Shown here in pieces: positions 23,945-24,144 of a stretch of 24,144 bases of DNA. The stretch lies in contig JBAYAO010000012.1 in NCBI GenBank assembly GCA_041669745.1, forward strand, positions 1 through 24,144, written 5' to 3'. How positions within the stretch are numbered: the stretch's first letter is position 1; every line of letters starts with the position of its first letter. Source of the DNA: JBAZDV01 sp041669745 (lineage in GTDB: Archaea > Thermoplasmatota > Thermoplasmata > Methanomassiliicoccales > Methanomethylophilaceae). The notes beneath the pieces were generated by a model that was not told where the DNA came from, did no database searches, and was given only the letters and a program-made list of their open reading frames with translations. Position numbers and translations under genes: made by a program.

Positions 23945-23964
23945 TATTTAAAGGGTATTTAAAT
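23945..23964 (-). promoter_or_regulatory. Tandem box A elements of tbp
   Basis: TATTTAAA occurs twice, at 23945-23952 and 23956-23963, as part of an 11-base direct repeat. The distal copy lies about 31-38 bases before the tbp ATG, the normal promoter distance; the proximal copy is too close (20-27). A promoter plus an extra TBP site next to the tbp gene itself could allow self-limitation. This is inference. Confidence 0.55.
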
Positions 23965-24032
23965 AGATTTTCCTTATCGGGTCTTTTCCACAAAAAATGT
24001 CTCTTTCGGAACGGTCGGTACCTCAAGAAGGG

Positions 24033-24038
24033 AAAAAA
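24033..24038 (-). terminator. Oligo-T run after tRNA-Cys
   Basis: The minus strand reads CCTTTTTTCCC right after the tRNA 3' end, giving six T as a probable intrinsic stop. Confidence 0.5.
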
Positions 24039-24040
24039 GG

Positions 24041-24110
24041 GTCGGGAGGGAGAATTGAACTCCCGTATGAGGCTCTGCAGGCCCCCACATGGCCACTATG
24101 TTACCCCGAC
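24041..24110 (-). tRNA. trnC: tRNA-Cys (anticodon GCA)
   Basis: Read on the minus strand, the acceptor GTCGGGG pairs with TCCCGAC (one G-T pair at the base). The D stem is ACAT/ATGT, and the anticodon stem GGGGC/GCCTC encloses CTGCAGA, giving GCA. The T arm is GGGAG/CTCCC around TTCAATT. The CCA end is not encoded. The base after the acceptor reads C, whereas tRNA-Cys normally has U at this discriminator position, a main recognition element for CysRS and SepRS. Either the gene is unusual or this copy is not the main functional one. Confidence 0.9.
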
Positions 24111-24144
24111 ATCCGGTTCCTCCAATTTGTCTATGCTATTTCAA

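Noticed and set aside
1..24144. CRISPR array, insertion sequence, integrase or prophage genes
   Set aside because: No regularly spaced direct repeats, transposase or phage-type proteins were seen anywhere in the window.

Overview
The window looks like chromosomal DNA of a methanogenic archaeon. The archaeal machinery is clear: a TATA-binding protein, a replication factor C small subunit, an Orc1/Cdc6 initiator, tRNA genes without an encoded CCA, and A/T-rich box A promoters about 25-38 bases ahead of starts, often with very short leaders. A corrinoid-type methyltransferase (MtaA/MtbA/UroD fold), part of a second one, a formate-tetrahydrofolate ligase and Sel1-repeat proteins together point to the Methanomassiliicoccales (Thermoplasmatota). 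That placement is an inference from gene content, not from a marker phylogeny.

Layout. Positions 1-1830 hold the 3' end of one methyltransferase-like gene facing a second full-length one, which is translationally coupled to a small CobW/G3E-type GTPase. A tRNA-Ile(GAT) follows at 1963-2037. Positions 2180-3941 are a five-gene sulfur-relay operon (TusA, a DsrE2-like protein, and TusB-, TusD- and TusC-like subunits), which converges on a TrkH-type potassium transporter (3979-5475). Positions 5476-9106 are loosely packed: a zinc-ribbon membrane protein, a winged-helix regulator, an eight-repeat Sel1 protein and three gene-free stretches of 400-650 bases. Positions 9107-13305 encode formate-tetrahydrofolate ligase and then a lidless Hsp70-family ATPase whose stop codon overlaps the start of a second Sel1 protein.

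The right half is dense: a phenylacetate-CoA-ligase-type enzyme, rfcS, a NIF3/DUF34 protein with orc1/cdc6, and a Ncs6/TtuA-type tRNA thiolase. Reading leftward on the minus strand from the right end are tRNA-Cys(GCA), tbp, a NifX/NifB-like protein, cysK, cysE, cysS and a radical SAM enzyme.

Two themes stand out. The first is sulfur: a Tus/Dsr-like persulfide relay, a tRNA thiolase with Fe-S-type cysteines, a complete serine-to-cysteine pathway (CysE, CysK), CysRS and tRNA-Cys all lie within 22 kb. The second is a chaperone-like Hsp70/Sel1 module. The most unusual protein-level details are a His-x-His in place of the expected His-x-Cys zinc motif in the methyltransferase, a partner GTPase with altered nucleotide and metal motifs, and a tRNA-Cys whose discriminator position reads C rather than U.
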